Positions 35,021 to 43,068 of a stretch of DNA of 64,000 nt are shown here, piece by piece. Positions within the stretch are counted from its first letter, which is position 1; every line of letters starts with the position of its first letter. This stretch comes from Burkholderia sp. Bp9142 (GTDB lineage: Bacteria; Pseudomonadota; Gammaproteobacteria; Burkholderiales; Burkholderiaceae). The translations under genes and the position numbers were made by a program. Location of the stretch: contig NZ_QTPP01000010.1 of assembly GCF_003853415.1 (NCBI RefSeq), forward strand, positions 164,430 to 228,429. Direction: 5' to 3'. Below the pieces are notes generated by a model. That model saw only the letters and a list, made by a program, of their open reading frames with translations. It made no database searches and was not told where the DNA came from.

Positions 35021-35323
35021 ATGAACAGTGCGTACACCTACCGCGGATACACCATCGACGTCCGCTGCGAATTCCGGCTCGATCCGCCGCGCGGCCATGT
35101 GCCGCCACCCGACACGCTGCGGTTCGGGTTCGTCGCGGTCGTGCAGGTGCGCACGGCCGGCCGCGCGCCGCGTCTGCTTGCACCGGTCCGTCTCGCGGAC
35201 GATGGCGGCCGCCTGTTCGACGACACCCTCGACGCGTTGCGCGCAGGCCAGGCGGCCGGCGAAATCATCGTCGACGATCTATTGGTCGATGCGGGTCCGC
35301 CCGAAGGGCGAGCGCATTCCTGA
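35021..35323 (+). CDS. Hypothetical protein, 100 residues
   Basis: I do not recognise the family. The product is a soluble, strand-rich small protein starting MNSAYTYRGYTIDVRCEFR, with a central FGFVAVVQVRTAG strand and an acidic C-terminal half (GEIIVDDLLVDAG). Codon use is like that of the neighbouring genes (high GC at third positions), which supports coding. The leader GAGCGAGCTGCAG ends directly before ATG 35021. It stands alone, 87 bases after the broken Nudix gene and convergent with a small membrane protein gene. Confidence 0.65.
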   Translation: MNSAYTYRGYTIDVRCEFRLDPPRGHVPPPDTLRFGFVAVVQVRTAGRAPRLLAPVRLADDGGRLFDDTLDALRAGQAAGEIIVDDLLVDAGPPEGRAHS

Positions 35324-35365
35324 GCCGTCGGTCGGCCCGGAACGTTCTGCCCGGATCATCGGCGC

Positions 35366-35578
35366 TCAGTGCGCGCGCCTTCTTCGTAGTTCGTGCGTGG
35401 AATAGACGACGAGGAAGATACCGAGCATCGCGACACCCGATGCCATGAAGTCGTTTGCGGTCCCCGCGCCGTGCAGCGCTTTCGGGAAGATGCCGAGGCT
35501 CAGTCCTGCGGCAGCGAGGAGCAAGCCTGCCGCCACACCCCAGACCGGTCCGGTGGTCTTTTCATTTGTGTTTTTCAT
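35366..35578 (-). CDS. Small predicted membrane protein, 70 residues
   Basis: The 70-residue product has two hydrophobic helices, VWGVAAGLLLAAAGLSLGIF (12-31) and FMASGVAMLGIFLVVYS (44-60), with a basic C-terminal end (ELRRRRAH) predicted to stay cytoplasmic. The family is not recognised; small two-helix proteins of this kind are common in Burkholderia. Good codon use and the absence of an overlapping gene support it. The role is unknown. Confidence 0.6.
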   Translation of the reverse strand: MKNTNEKTTGPVWGVAAGLLLAAAGLSLGIFPKALHGAGTANDFMASGVAMLGIFLVVYSTHELRRRRAH

Positions 35579-35937
35579 ACAGCACCCGTCTACAGTCGTT
35601 GCCTGAACGGTGTCGGCGCATGGCGCCGCATCTACCGCCCGAGCTTCGACTATAGCGAGGAAACAAATGAAACGGATTCGGTGCTTTTACCGATCAAGTT
35701 TTTTTGCGGCCGCAATCGCGCGGCGTCGCGCGCGCCAGGATTCATCAGATGAATGGAGGATATTCGGTCGCCGCAAGCAGCTTTCCCGGCCGTCGCATCG
35801 CCAATCGCAATCGACCGGCAACAGCCCTTACGCTCCGACGCACAATTTACGGTTCGTTTCAAAGCTGCCCACACCATGTGCACTCCCGGCCGCTATGCTT
35901 CGTTGCACCCACAATCACATCGGAGGGGGATAAAACA
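35579..35937. promoter_or_regulatory. Intergenic region upstream of the DUF4382 lipoprotein gene
   Basis: These 359 bases are AT-richer than the flanks (for example AAGTTTTTTTGCGGCC near 35696-35711) and hold no convincing gene; small overlapping ORFs lack ribosome binding sites. The final stretch, CGGAGGGGGATAAAACA (35921-35937), is a strong ribosome binding site for the lipoprotein gene that follows. Promoters for the divergent small membrane protein and the lipoprotein are expected here. Confidence 0.4.
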
Positions 35938-37098
35938 ATGAAGAACAATTTCTGGAAGGCCGCACTCTGTGCAGCCATGGTGCCGTTTGCGCTGACAGGC
36001 TGTGGCGGCGGTGACGATGGCGGCAGCGTGCAGACAGGCACCTTGCATGTCGCGATGACGGACGCGCCGTCATGCGGATTCGATCATGTCTACGTGACCG
36101 TCTCGCAGGTCCGCGTCAATGCGAATGCGAATGCTTCCGATAACGATGCCGGCTGGTCGACGATCACGCTGGCGACACCGCAGAAGATCGACCTGCTGTC
36201 GCTCACCAACGGCGTGCTCGCCGATATCGGACAGACCGCGCTGCCGGCCGGCCAGTATCAGCAGATCCGTCTCGTGCTCGCGCAGAACCAGGGCAACACC
36301 CTCGCGAACTCGGTCGTCCCGACCGGCGGCACGGAACAGGCGCTCGTGACGCCGAGCGCAACGCAAAGCGGCTACAAGATCATCCGGCCGTTCACGGTGC
36401 AACCGAACACGCTCGTCGACCTCGTGCTCGACTTCAACGCGTGCAAGTCGATCGTCCAGCGCGGCAACGGCACGTATGCGCTGAAGCCGGTCGTCACCGC
36501 GATCCCGACCGTCGTGAGCGGCGCGATCTCCGGCTATGTCGCATCGGCCGAAGCCGGCGCGACCGTGTATGCGGAACAAGGCGGCAAGGTGGTTCGCGGC
36601 ACGGTGGCCGACAGTTCGGGCAAGTTCGTGCTGTCGCCGCTGATCCAGAGCTCGACGCAAGGCAACTATGATGTCGTGATCGTGCAGAACAATTTCGCGT
36701 CGGGCATCGTGCGCTCGGTTCCGGTCGTGGTGAACACGACCACGGCGGTTTCGGCGTCGACCGCCCCGATCGCGCTGCCGGCATCGACGATGAGCACGGT
36801 CAGCGGCACGGTGACGGCAAGCGCCGACGCGTTCGTGCGTGCATTGCAGACCGTCGATGCAAACGCGTACGAAATCACGTCGATCAACGCGAACCTGGAT
36901 ACGGGCGCCTATGCGCTCAACGTGCCCACGGCCGCGCCGATCGTCGGTACGTACTCGGGCTCGCTGCCGGTCGCGCTGGCCGCGTCGCCGGCTGCCGCGG
37001 CACAATATACGATCGAGGCGGACGCAGCGTCGGGCGCAACGCAATCGACGAACGTCAACGCAACGACCAGCCAGTCGAACGTCAATTTCAGCTTCTGA
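35938..37098 (+). CDS. DUF4382 domain lipoprotein
   Basis: The 386-residue precursor has a lipoprotein signal peptide with the lipobox LTGC (Cys about residue 22), then a Gly-rich linker and a DUF4382 domain: LHVAMTDAPSCGFDHVYVTVSQVRV, LLSLTNGVLADIGQTALPAGQYQQIRLVL and the VDLVLDFNACKSIV block. A carboxypeptidase-like second half from about residue 190 (VSGAISGYVASAEAGATVYAEQG) continues with Thr/Ala-rich repeats. Related proteins sit on the cell surface or in the periplasm, with unknown ligand. A strong ribosome binding site lies at 35921-35930, and a hairpin follows the stop. Confidence 0.85.
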   Translation: MKNNFWKAALCAAMVPFALTGCGGGDDGGSVQTGTLHVAMTDAPSCGFDHVYVTVSQVRVNANANASDNDAGWSTITLATPQKIDLLSLTNGVLADIGQTALPAGQYQQIRLVLAQNQGNTLANSVVPTGGTEQALVTPSATQSGYKIIRPFTVQPNTLVDLVLDFNACKSIVQRGNGTYALKPVVTAIPTVVSGAISGYVASAEAGATVYAEQGGKVVRGTVADSSGKFVLSPLIQSSTQGNYDVVIVQNNFASGIVRSVPVVVNTTTAVSASTAPIALPASTMSTVSGTVTASADAFVRALQTVDANAYEITSINANLDTGAYALNVPTAAPIVGTYSGSLPVALAASPAAAAQYTIEADAASGATQSTNVNATTSQSNVNFSF

Positions 37099-37117
37099 CG
37101 CGTCGGCAGCATCAACG

Positions 37118-37137
37118 AAAGGGCCGCACGGCCCTTT
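37118..37137 (+). terminator. Hairpin after the DUF4382 gene
   Basis: The arms AAAGGGCCG (37118-37126) and CGGCCCTTT (37129-37137) form a perfect 9-base-pair stem. The T-tract is short, so it may be a partial terminator that lets some transcription reach the small lipoprotein gene 21 bases on. Confidence 0.6.
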
Positions 37138-37158
37138 CCTCAATAACGGGAGAACGAA

Positions 37159-37320
37159 GTGAAGAAAGGGGTTATCGCATTGCTCGCCGCGGCGAGCGTG
37201 GTCGGCGCGCTCAGCGGGTGCGTCGCGTACGTTCCGGGTCCGCCGGTCGTCATCGCACCGCAGGGCGGGCCGGGGAACGGATTCTGCCCGCCCGGACAGG
37301 CGAAGAAAGGCAATTGCTGA
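37159..37320 (+). CDS. Small lipoprotein, 53 residues
   Basis: A GTG at 37159 opens a 53-residue frame. The N-terminus MKKGVIALLAAASVVG is a signal peptide and LSGC (Cys about residue 21) is a lipobox. The mature part is only about 33 residues: a Pro/Gly-rich linker and two further cysteines near the end (FCPPGQAKKGNC). This layout is common for tiny surface or periplasmic lipoproteins of proteobacteria. GGGAGAACGAA precedes the start, and an intrinsic terminator follows 10 bases after the stop. The function is unknown. Confidence 0.75.
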   Translation: MKKGVIALLAAASVVGALSGCVAYVPGPPVVIAPQGGPGNGFCPPGQAKKGNC

Positions 37321-37329
37321 TTGCACGAG

Positions 37330-37351
37330 GCCCGCGGAAAGCGGGCTTTTT
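37330..37351 (+). terminator. Intrinsic terminator after the small lipoprotein gene
   Basis: GCCCGC (37330-37335) and GCGGGC (37341-37346) form a 6-base-pair GC stem with a GGAAA loop, followed by TTTTT (37347-37351): a classical Rho-independent terminator. Confidence 0.85.
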
Positions 37352-37368
37352 CATGGCGCCTGCATCGA

Positions 37369-37524
37369 CTACTTTCTCCGGCACGAGATTGCTCCGGGCG
37401 CTGAAGCCAGCGCATCGAGCATCTGGAGCCAGGCCAGCCCGATGTTGACACGGTCGAGATACGCCGCGAAAAAGCAGAAAAAGCACAGCGTCAACAAGCG
37501 TGGTTGCCTTGCGGTACAACCCGT
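37369..37524 (-). pseudogene. N-terminal remnant of an MFS (ACS family) transporter
   Basis: On the minus strand, about 50 codons contain RLLTLCFFCFFAAYLDRVNI followed by LAWLQMLDAL. This is the first transmembrane helix and the diagnostic YLDRVN motif of anion:cation symporter (tartrate/hydroxyphenylacetate/hexuronate) MFS proteins. Full members have about 430 residues; here the frame stops 15 residues after the motif. The remainder of the gene is absent. It marks the junction between the lipoprotein genes and the catabolic island. Confidence 0.7.
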
Positions 37525-37745
37525 CGAGGCCGACCTCTCCGGTCGCGCCAAGGTGCGAATTGAAACGGCGGAATCGGTCGTATCGGGATACTCAACTGAA
37601 GACGAGTCTGGCGGCACCTGGCCTTGCGTCTTTCCCCCATGCGCGTCGAAGAGCGCGTCCGCACTTTTCGCGCGCGCATCATCACGCACGCCTTCCCCGA
37701 TGGACCAGCGATTCGTTGTTACCGCTGAAATGAAATGGTCAACGC

Positions 37746-38591
37746 TCAGGCTTGTCTGGATAACGCCGTACCGACATACGGCCCGCAGCGTTCGATCGCC
37801 ACGCGAACCGTCTCTTCCGGCGGCCGTTCCCACCAATCCAGCTCGGAGAAGATTTCCAGCTCGAACGGCCCGGCATAGTCGATATCGTCCAGCCATCCCT
37901 TGATACGCGGAATATCGACAACACCGTCGCCGACCATGCCGCGATCGCGCAGATTTCGCGTCGGCACGAGCCAGTCGCAATAGTGAAAGGTGACGATGCG
38001 CTTCGGTCCCGCGCGGCGAAGTTCAGCTTCGAAGGCCGGATCCCACCAACAGTGGTAAACGTCGGGCACGAGCCCGGCACCCTCACCGAGTTCGTCACAG
38101 AGATCGTTGGCAAGCTTGATCGAGTTCAGTACGCTGCGGTCACCGGCGTACATCGGATGCAGCGGCTCGAGGCCGAGCTTGACGCCGACTTCACGCGCAT
38201 GCGGCAACAACGTGAACAACGCGTCGCGCACGCGGGCGCGTTGGCCCTGTATGTCCTTGCTGTCCGGCGGCATCCCGCCGACCACCATCATCAGGCACGC
38301 CGCGCCGATTTCCGCGGCGGCATCGAGCAGGCGCCGGTTCGTTTCGATCGCCGCCGCCATGCTCTTTTCGACGCTGACGTTGAGCCATTCGCTCGTGCAC
38401 AGCGACGGCACCCACATCTCCAGCTGCCGCAGATGCTTGCGTGTTTGCGCGACGCCATACTCTTCCAGAAACCGCCGCCAGACCGCAATGCCGCTGATCC
38501 CCTGACGCTTGTATCCTTCGAGTGCTTCCGGCAGGGTCCATTTGGGCGTCGTGATTTGATTGATCGCGAACCGCGAAAGGTCGTAACTCAT
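37746..38591 (-). CDS. Sugar phosphate isomerase/epimerase-like TIM-barrel protein
   Basis: The 281-residue protein belongs to the AP endonuclease-2-like xylose isomerase TIM-barrel family. Probable metal ligands are the Glu in LGLEPLHPMYAGD (residues about 138-150), Asp/His in VPDVYHCWWDP, and the Glu in FELEIFSELDWWERPPEE (about 244-261). Relatives include hydroxypyruvate isomerases, tagatose epimerases and inosose dehydratases. The neighbouring glycerate 2-kinase makes a hydroxypyruvate/tartronate-semialdehyde link attractive, but the sequence does not prove it. A TGTACA-type repeat lies upstream, and the MocR gene is the next gene upstream on the same strand. Confidence 0.82.
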   Translation of the reverse strand: MSYDLSRFAINQITTPKWTLPEALEGYKRQGISGIAVWRRFLEEYGVAQTRKHLRQLEMWVPSLCTSEWLNVSVEKSMAAAIETNRRLLDAAAEIGAACLMMVVGGMPPDSKDIQGQRARVRDALFTLLPHAREVGVKLGLEPLHPMYAGDRSVLNSIKLANDLCDELGEGAGLVPDVYHCWWDPAFEAELRRAGPKRIVTFHYCDWLVPTRNLRDRGMVGDGVVDIPRIKGWLDDIDYAGPFELEIFSELDWWERPPEETVRVAIERCGPYVGTALSRQA

Positions 38592-38691
38592 GCGTCTGCT
38601 TTCTCCATGGGTTCTTCCGTACGGATGCGCGAGTACTCGTGCAATCAACGGTATTTCAGCCCATGCTCACGCGCTGAAATTGCGCACGACA

Positions 38692-38717
38692 TGTACACGC
38701 CGTGATACCTGTACAGG
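38692..38717. promoter_or_regulatory. TGTACA repeat in the promoter of the TIM-barrel gene
   Basis: Two TGTACA copies begin at 38692 and 38710, 18 bases apart; the second is inside the perfect palindrome CCTGTACAGG (38708-38717). They lie 100-125 bases upstream of the isomerase-like gene and after the mocR stop. The same elements recur in the mocR/kinase intergenic region, so MocR is the probable binder. Confidence 0.5.
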
Positions 38718-38757
38718 CGGCAGGAACTGCACACTTGGAAAGCGGGTAGGTGCCCAG

Positions 38758-40161
38758 TCAGCGGCCGATGGAATCCGCGAGAAAGTTGAACAGACGGTCG
38801 AAATTGCAATGCGCGACGTTGAACCTCAGCCAGCTCGTCTTGACGCGGCCGGCAAAGAACAGGTGTCCGGGCGCCAACAAGATATTCTGCTGCTCCGCCA
38901 GCTCGGCCAGCCGCGAGGAGTCCGTATCGTCACCGGCCGGTTTCGCCCAGACGAACATCCCTGAACGCGGCTCGCAGAACACGTCCATGCCGCTCGCCTC
39001 CAGCCGCCTGCACGTCCTTTCCTGCGCCGCGGCCAGTCGATCCCGCAATTGTTCCGTCTGCTTTCGGTAGTGCCCTTCCGACAAAACCGCACTGACGAGA
39101 CGCTCGGTGACGGTCGGTGTCGACATGCCGGACACCAGCTTCTGATAAAGGAGCGCTTCGATGACATCGTGATCGGCAACGACGAAGCCGACACGCAACC
39201 CCGCCCCGATGGTCTTGGAAAAACTGCCGACATAGATCACGTTGCGCAGCTGATCCATCGATGCGAGCGTGAAATGTGCGCCTTGCACGAGATCGGCCGA
39301 CACGTCGTCTTCGACGATCAGGCAATCGTGTCGCTCCGCAAGCTTGAGCACCTTGTAGGCCGCCGACGAGCTGTAGCTCGCTCCGGTCGGATTGTGCAAC
39401 CGGGTGTTCGTGAAGTAGAGCTTCGGGTGACGTGCGTCGAGCGCGGCTTCCATTGCCGCGACGTCCGGCCCAGTGGGCGTCATCGGAATACCGATGGTTT
39501 CGACATCGCGCATCCGCAGTGCGACCAGCAAGTCGCTGTAGCAAGGCTCGTCCACCATGACGACGTCGCCGGCCTGCGTGAATTGACGAATCACGAGATC
39601 GAGCGCCTGGTTTGCGCCCAGCGTCGTCATGATGCCGCCGACGTCGGTTTCGATTTCGTATTCGGCCAATTGACGCACGATTTGTTCGCGAAGCCGATCG
39701 AAGCCCCGCGCATGTCCGTAGCCCAGCAGATGCTCGGGGTGCGCCGCGAGTTGCCGGAGCGACCTCGCCATCCCTTCGCTGTCGAACCACGTTTCGGGAA
39801 GCCAGCCTGCACCTGCATGAATGGCCCCTTCGGTTGCACCGAGAAAATTGCGCACCAGCCATCCGTTCGTAACCTTCTCGTCGAGTTTTTCCGTCGCTTT
39901 CCGGGGCACGCCCAGACGCCGTTCCGAGACATAGAAGCCAGACCCGCGACGCGCCACCAGGACACCTTGCGCAACGAGGCGATCGTAGGCCTCCACCACG
40001 GTAAAGGTGGATACGCCATGTGCCCCGGCGAATGCGCGGATGCTCGGCACGCGCGCACCCGGCCGCCAGCGCTTTTCGTCGACCTCCCGGATGATGCCCG
40101 CCACGATCTGCATGGTGAGCGACATCTCGGAACCAGGATCCAGGGAAAGAACGGGCTTCAT
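38758..40161 (-). CDS. MocR-type transcriptional regulator (GntR HTH fused to aminotransferase fold)
   Basis: The 467-residue protein joins a GntR-like winged helix (residues about 10-80, RVPSIRAFAGAHGVSTFTV is its core) with a class I aminotransferase-like domain. The PLP-binding lysine is Lys316 in GSFSKTIGAGLRVGF, and NPTGA at 258-262 and the VEDDV motif (283-287) are typical. MocR proteins sense PLP-adducts of amino acids or amino compounds and control nearby catabolic genes. It is divergent from the glycerate-kinase operon, so an amine or amino acid inducer is plausible. The ATG at 40161 is chosen, discarding six upstream residues. Confidence 0.93.
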   Translation of the reverse strand: MKPVLSLDPGSEMSLTMQIVAGIIREVDEKRWRPGARVPSIRAFAGAHGVSTFTVVEAYDRLVAQGVLVARRGSGFYVSERRLGVPRKATEKLDEKVTNGWLVRNFLGATEGAIHAGAGWLPETWFDSEGMARSLRQLAAHPEHLLGYGHARGFDRLREQIVRQLAEYEIETDVGGIMTTLGANQALDLVIRQFTQAGDVVMVDEPCYSDLLVALRMRDVETIGIPMTPTGPDVAAMEAALDARHPKLYFTNTRLHNPTGASYSSSAAYKVLKLAERHDCLIVEDDVSADLVQGAHFTLASMDQLRNVIYVGSFSKTIGAGLRVGFVVADHDVIEALLYQKLVSGMSTPTVTERLVSAVLSEGHYRKQTEQLRDRLAAAQERTCRRLEASGMDVFCEPRSGMFVWAKPAGDDTDSSRLAELAEQQNILLAPGHLFFAGRVKTSWLRFNVAHCNFDRLFNFLADSIGR

Positions 40162-40204
40162 AAAAATGACTCGCAACAAGAGACATGCGTATAGGCCATG
40201 GAGC

Positions 40205-40252
40205 CTGTACAGCGATCCGCCAGTACGGACAAGTGTACATGTATCTGTGCAG
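40205..40252. promoter_or_regulatory. Candidate MocR operators between mocR and the glycerate kinase operon
   Basis: The 165-base divergent gap contains CTGTACAG (40205-40212), TGTACA (40234-40239, inside overlapping TACATGTA 40236-40243) and a one-mismatch copy CTGTGCAG (40245-40252). These repeats resemble those in front of the isomerase-like gene. A divergent promoter with MocR binding is the simplest explanation; no binding data exist here. Confidence 0.55.
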
Positions 40253-40326
40253 GGTGTTTGCCTAAATTGCCCTTACGTCATCGCTGCATGCGTTCGGCGA
40301 GACGGCAATCCTTCACAGATACCCGT

Positions 40327-41736
40327 ATGAAGAAAATACGAAATTCCGCAGAGCTTCTCTCTCAGGGCGCCGTCGAATCCCGGCGCATCGTTCTGGAAAT
40401 CGCCGACCGTACGCTCCAGCGTCTGGACGGCTACCAGCGCATTCGAAGCATCATGCGCGTCGATGGCGACATACTGCATATCGGTACGCGCTCCTGGGAT
40501 TTGTCGAAAAAGCGAAACGTGTATCTGGTCGGTGCGGGCAAGGCCTGCAATCACATGGCGATGGCGGTCGACCACGTGCTCGGAGACCGGCTGACCCATG
40601 GCATTGCCATCGTGAAGATCCACGAGGAATCGGATCGCTTCAATAAAACGGAAGTGTTCGTCGGTGGCCATCCGCTGCCAAACGAGGAAGGCCATCGCGC
40701 GTCGCGAAAGATCATCGAACTGGTCGATCAGGCCGGGCCCGACGATCTGTTCATCGCGGTGATCAGTGGCGGCAGCTCCGCGCTCATGTCATGCCCGATC
40801 GACGGCATCACGCTGCAGGACGAAATCGACACGACCGACGTGCTGCTCAAGTCCGGGGCGGGCATCTATGAAATCAACGCGGTGCGCCGGCACATTTCCG
40901 CGCTCAACGGTGGCATGTTGGCGAAGCGCATTCAGGCCGTGGGCGCAGAGCTGATCGGCTTCGGCATCAGCGATGCGGTCGGCTCCCCGGCAACCGGCGA
41001 TATCGCCGTGCCGTACGCGGCTTACAAGAGCACGCCGATCGGACCCGACATGACCACGCTCGACGATGCGCGAGCGACCATCGTCAATCGCAACGTTGCA
41101 GACCGTCTGCCGAAGAGCGTCGTCGACTACCTGATGAATGCGGGCCCCGAGGCGGAGACGCCCAAGGCGTTTCCCGACAACACGTATTTCCTGCTCAATA
41201 CGTTGCCGGATTCCTGCATCTACGCCAAGGAGGCATGCGAGGAAATGGGCCTTCCGGCGATGATCGTCTCCTCCTTCCTTGAAGGCGAGAGCCGCGACGC
41301 CGGAACATTCCTTGCGTCGATGGCTCGCGAAATCCAGAGCTACGGCAATCCCGTCAAGCCGCCTTGCGTGCTGCTCAGCTCAGGCGAAGTCACGACGCAC
41401 ATCAGCGATAACAGCACCATCAAAGGACATGGCGGCCCGGGTCAAGAGATGACGGTCAGTTTCGCCATCACGGCGGAAAAGACGCAGGGCACATGCCTGC
41501 TTTCGATCGACAGCGAAGGCACCGACGGAACCGCGAAGGTCGCCGGCGGCATCACGGATTCGAGCAGTTTCAAGGCGGCTGCGAAAAAAGGCATCAGTCT
41601 TTATCAGGCCTTGCGCGAGCATAGCTGCTTTGAAGCGCTCTCCTCGATCGATTCAGCCGTCTTCACGGGTAACACCGGGACCAATCTGTGTGATCTGAAC
41701 ATTCTCTACGTCCCTGCTCTCAAGGAGGGCGCGTGA
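40327..41736 (+). CDS. Glycerate 2-kinase, DUF4147/MOFRL type
   Basis: The 469-residue protein is a GckA-like glycerate kinase that phosphorylates D-glycerate at C2. N-terminal domain motifs are YLVGAGKACNHMA, the GGHPLPNEEGHRAS phosphate-binding region, and SGGSSALMSCP; the C-terminal MOFRL domain has GHGGPGQEM, SIDSEGTDGT and FTGNTGTNLCDLNIL. The family's usual VIGSGPT stretch is altered here (KSTPIGPDMTT), so substrate choice might differ. The stop (TGA) and the enolase-like ATG overlap by one base (TGATG), giving translational coupling. It is the first gene of the plus-strand operon, and its ATG at 40327 has no rival of better quality. Confidence 0.9.
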   Translation: MKKIRNSAELLSQGAVESRRIVLEIADRTLQRLDGYQRIRSIMRVDGDILHIGTRSWDLSKKRNVYLVGAGKACNHMAMAVDHVLGDRLTHGIAIVKIHEESDRFNKTEVFVGGHPLPNEEGHRASRKIIELVDQAGPDDLFIAVISGGSSALMSCPIDGITLQDEIDTTDVLLKSGAGIYEINAVRRHISALNGGMLAKRIQAVGAELIGFGISDAVGSPATGDIAVPYAAYKSTPIGPDMTTLDDARATIVNRNVADRLPKSVVDYLMNAGPEAETPKAFPDNTYFLLNTLPDSCIYAKEACEEMGLPAMIVSSFLEGESRDAGTFLASMAREIQSYGNPVKPPCVLLSSGEVTTHISDNSTIKGHGGPGQEMTVSFAITAEKTQGTCLLSIDSEGTDGTAKVAGGITDSSSFKAAAKKGISLYQALREHSCFEALSSIDSAVFTGNTGTNLCDLNILYVPALKEGA

Positions 41737-43010
41737 TGGAAGACAGAATTACCTCCGTTCGCGCGCAGCAGATCATCGACTGCAAATGCCGTCCCGCCGT
41801 CGAAGTCGAAATTCAAACCGAAAGTGGCGCCATCGGTCGAGGCGCGGCGCCAACGGGAACGTCGGTCGGCATGCATGAATCGTTCGTCCTGCGCGACGGT
41901 GATCCCTCGACTTACAAAGGGCTCAGCGTGCACAAGGCCGTCGATCATGCGGTGAACGTCATAGGCCCGGCGCTGATAGGCATGAACGTGTTCGACCAAC
42001 GCGCCATCGACGAGAGAATGATCGTGCTCGACGGCACGCCGGACAAGCATCGACTCGGCGGTAACACGATCTATTCAGCTTCCATCGCGGTGTTTCGAGC
42101 GGCGGCTGCCGCACGCGCCATTCCGCTTTACGAGCACATTGCGGGCCGAGAAATCCGGACCGTTCCCGTGCCCTGCTTCAACGTGATCAATGGCGGCCGC
42201 TACGAAGGCTTTACCCAGGCGTTCAACGAGTTCCTCATCGTCCCCTACGGCACGAATAGCATCGACTATTCGATCGAAATGGCGGTCACGGTGTTCCAGA
42301 AGCTCGCGGATGTACTGACCGGCTATCTCGGAAAAAAGCCACAGGTCGCCAGTTCCTATGGCTACGCCGCGCCATCCGACGATCCTGAAGTAATCCTCAC
42401 GCTGATGCAGAAAGCGATTGATGCATGCGGCTTCACGGACCGGATCGCGTTCGCGCTGGATTGCGCGTCGAGCGAAATGTACGACAAGCAAACCGGCCGC
42501 TACCTGCTGAAGGGAAACCAGGTTTCGTCGAGTGAGATGGTCGCGTACGCGAAATCCCTGACCGGGAAATTCAACCTCGTCTTCATCGAAGATCTGCTCG
42601 ACGAAAACGACTGGACGGGCTACAGCCACGCGACGAAGGAACTGACGCGCACGATCGTGCTGGGCGACGACCTCACGGTGACCAATCTCGAACTGCTTCG
42701 AAAGGCCCACGAAACACGAGCCGTTGACGGCTTCGTGCTCAAGCCCAATCAGGTCGGCACGATCACCGAGGCCATGGACGCCTATCGGTTCGCTCAGGCA
42801 CACGGAATGATCGCGGTGCCGTCGGGCCGCTCGGGCGGCGTGGTGGATGACGTGGTGATGGACTTTTCTGTTGGTCTCGAAGTGCCGTTCCAGAAGAACG
42901 GCGCACCGCGTTCGGGTGAGCGCATCGAAAAACTCAACTTCCTGATGCGGGCCAATGCGCGCAGTCCCGCTTGCCGTCTTTACGACATCTCGCCATTACT
43001 CCGGTTCTGA
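41736..43010 (+). CDS. Enolase superfamily protein, divergent enolase paralog
   Basis: The 424-residue protein spans the whole enolase fold. Conserved catalytic and metal residues by alignment with E. coli enolase are Glu165 (Glu168), Asp242 in LDCASSE, Glu285 in FIEDLLDE, Asp311/Asp312 in GDDLTVTN, Lys336 in VLKPNQVG, Arg365-Ser366 and Lys387. Differences are large: the His159 position is Tyr156, the catalytic acid Glu209 position is Tyr208 (ASSYGYAAP), and the loop His before RS is Gly364 (PSGRSGG). The Ser-loop is also recast (GTSVGMHESF). It therefore may act on an analogue of 2-phosphoglycerate and not be the housekeeping enolase. AAGGAGGG precedes its ATG. Confidence 0.92.
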   Translation: MEDRITSVRAQQIIDCKCRPAVEVEIQTESGAIGRGAAPTGTSVGMHESFVLRDGDPSTYKGLSVHKAVDHAVNVIGPALIGMNVFDQRAIDERMIVLDGTPDKHRLGGNTIYSASIAVFRAAAAARAIPLYEHIAGREIRTVPVPCFNVINGGRYEGFTQAFNEFLIVPYGTNSIDYSIEMAVTVFQKLADVLTGYLGKKPQVASSYGYAAPSDDPEVILTLMQKAIDACGFTDRIAFALDCASSEMYDKQTGRYLLKGNQVSSSEMVAYAKSLTGKFNLVFIEDLLDENDWTGYSHATKELTRTIVLGDDLTVTNLELLRKAHETRAVDGFVLKPNQVGTITEAMDAYRFAQAHGMIAVPSGRSGGVVDDVVMDFSVGLEVPFQKNGAPRSGERIEKLNFLMRANARSPACRLYDISPLLRF

Positions 43011-43068
43011 CGCGACATGGAACCGCTTTTCGAACCGAAACATCTCTACTGTTGAAGAAGGACTATCC

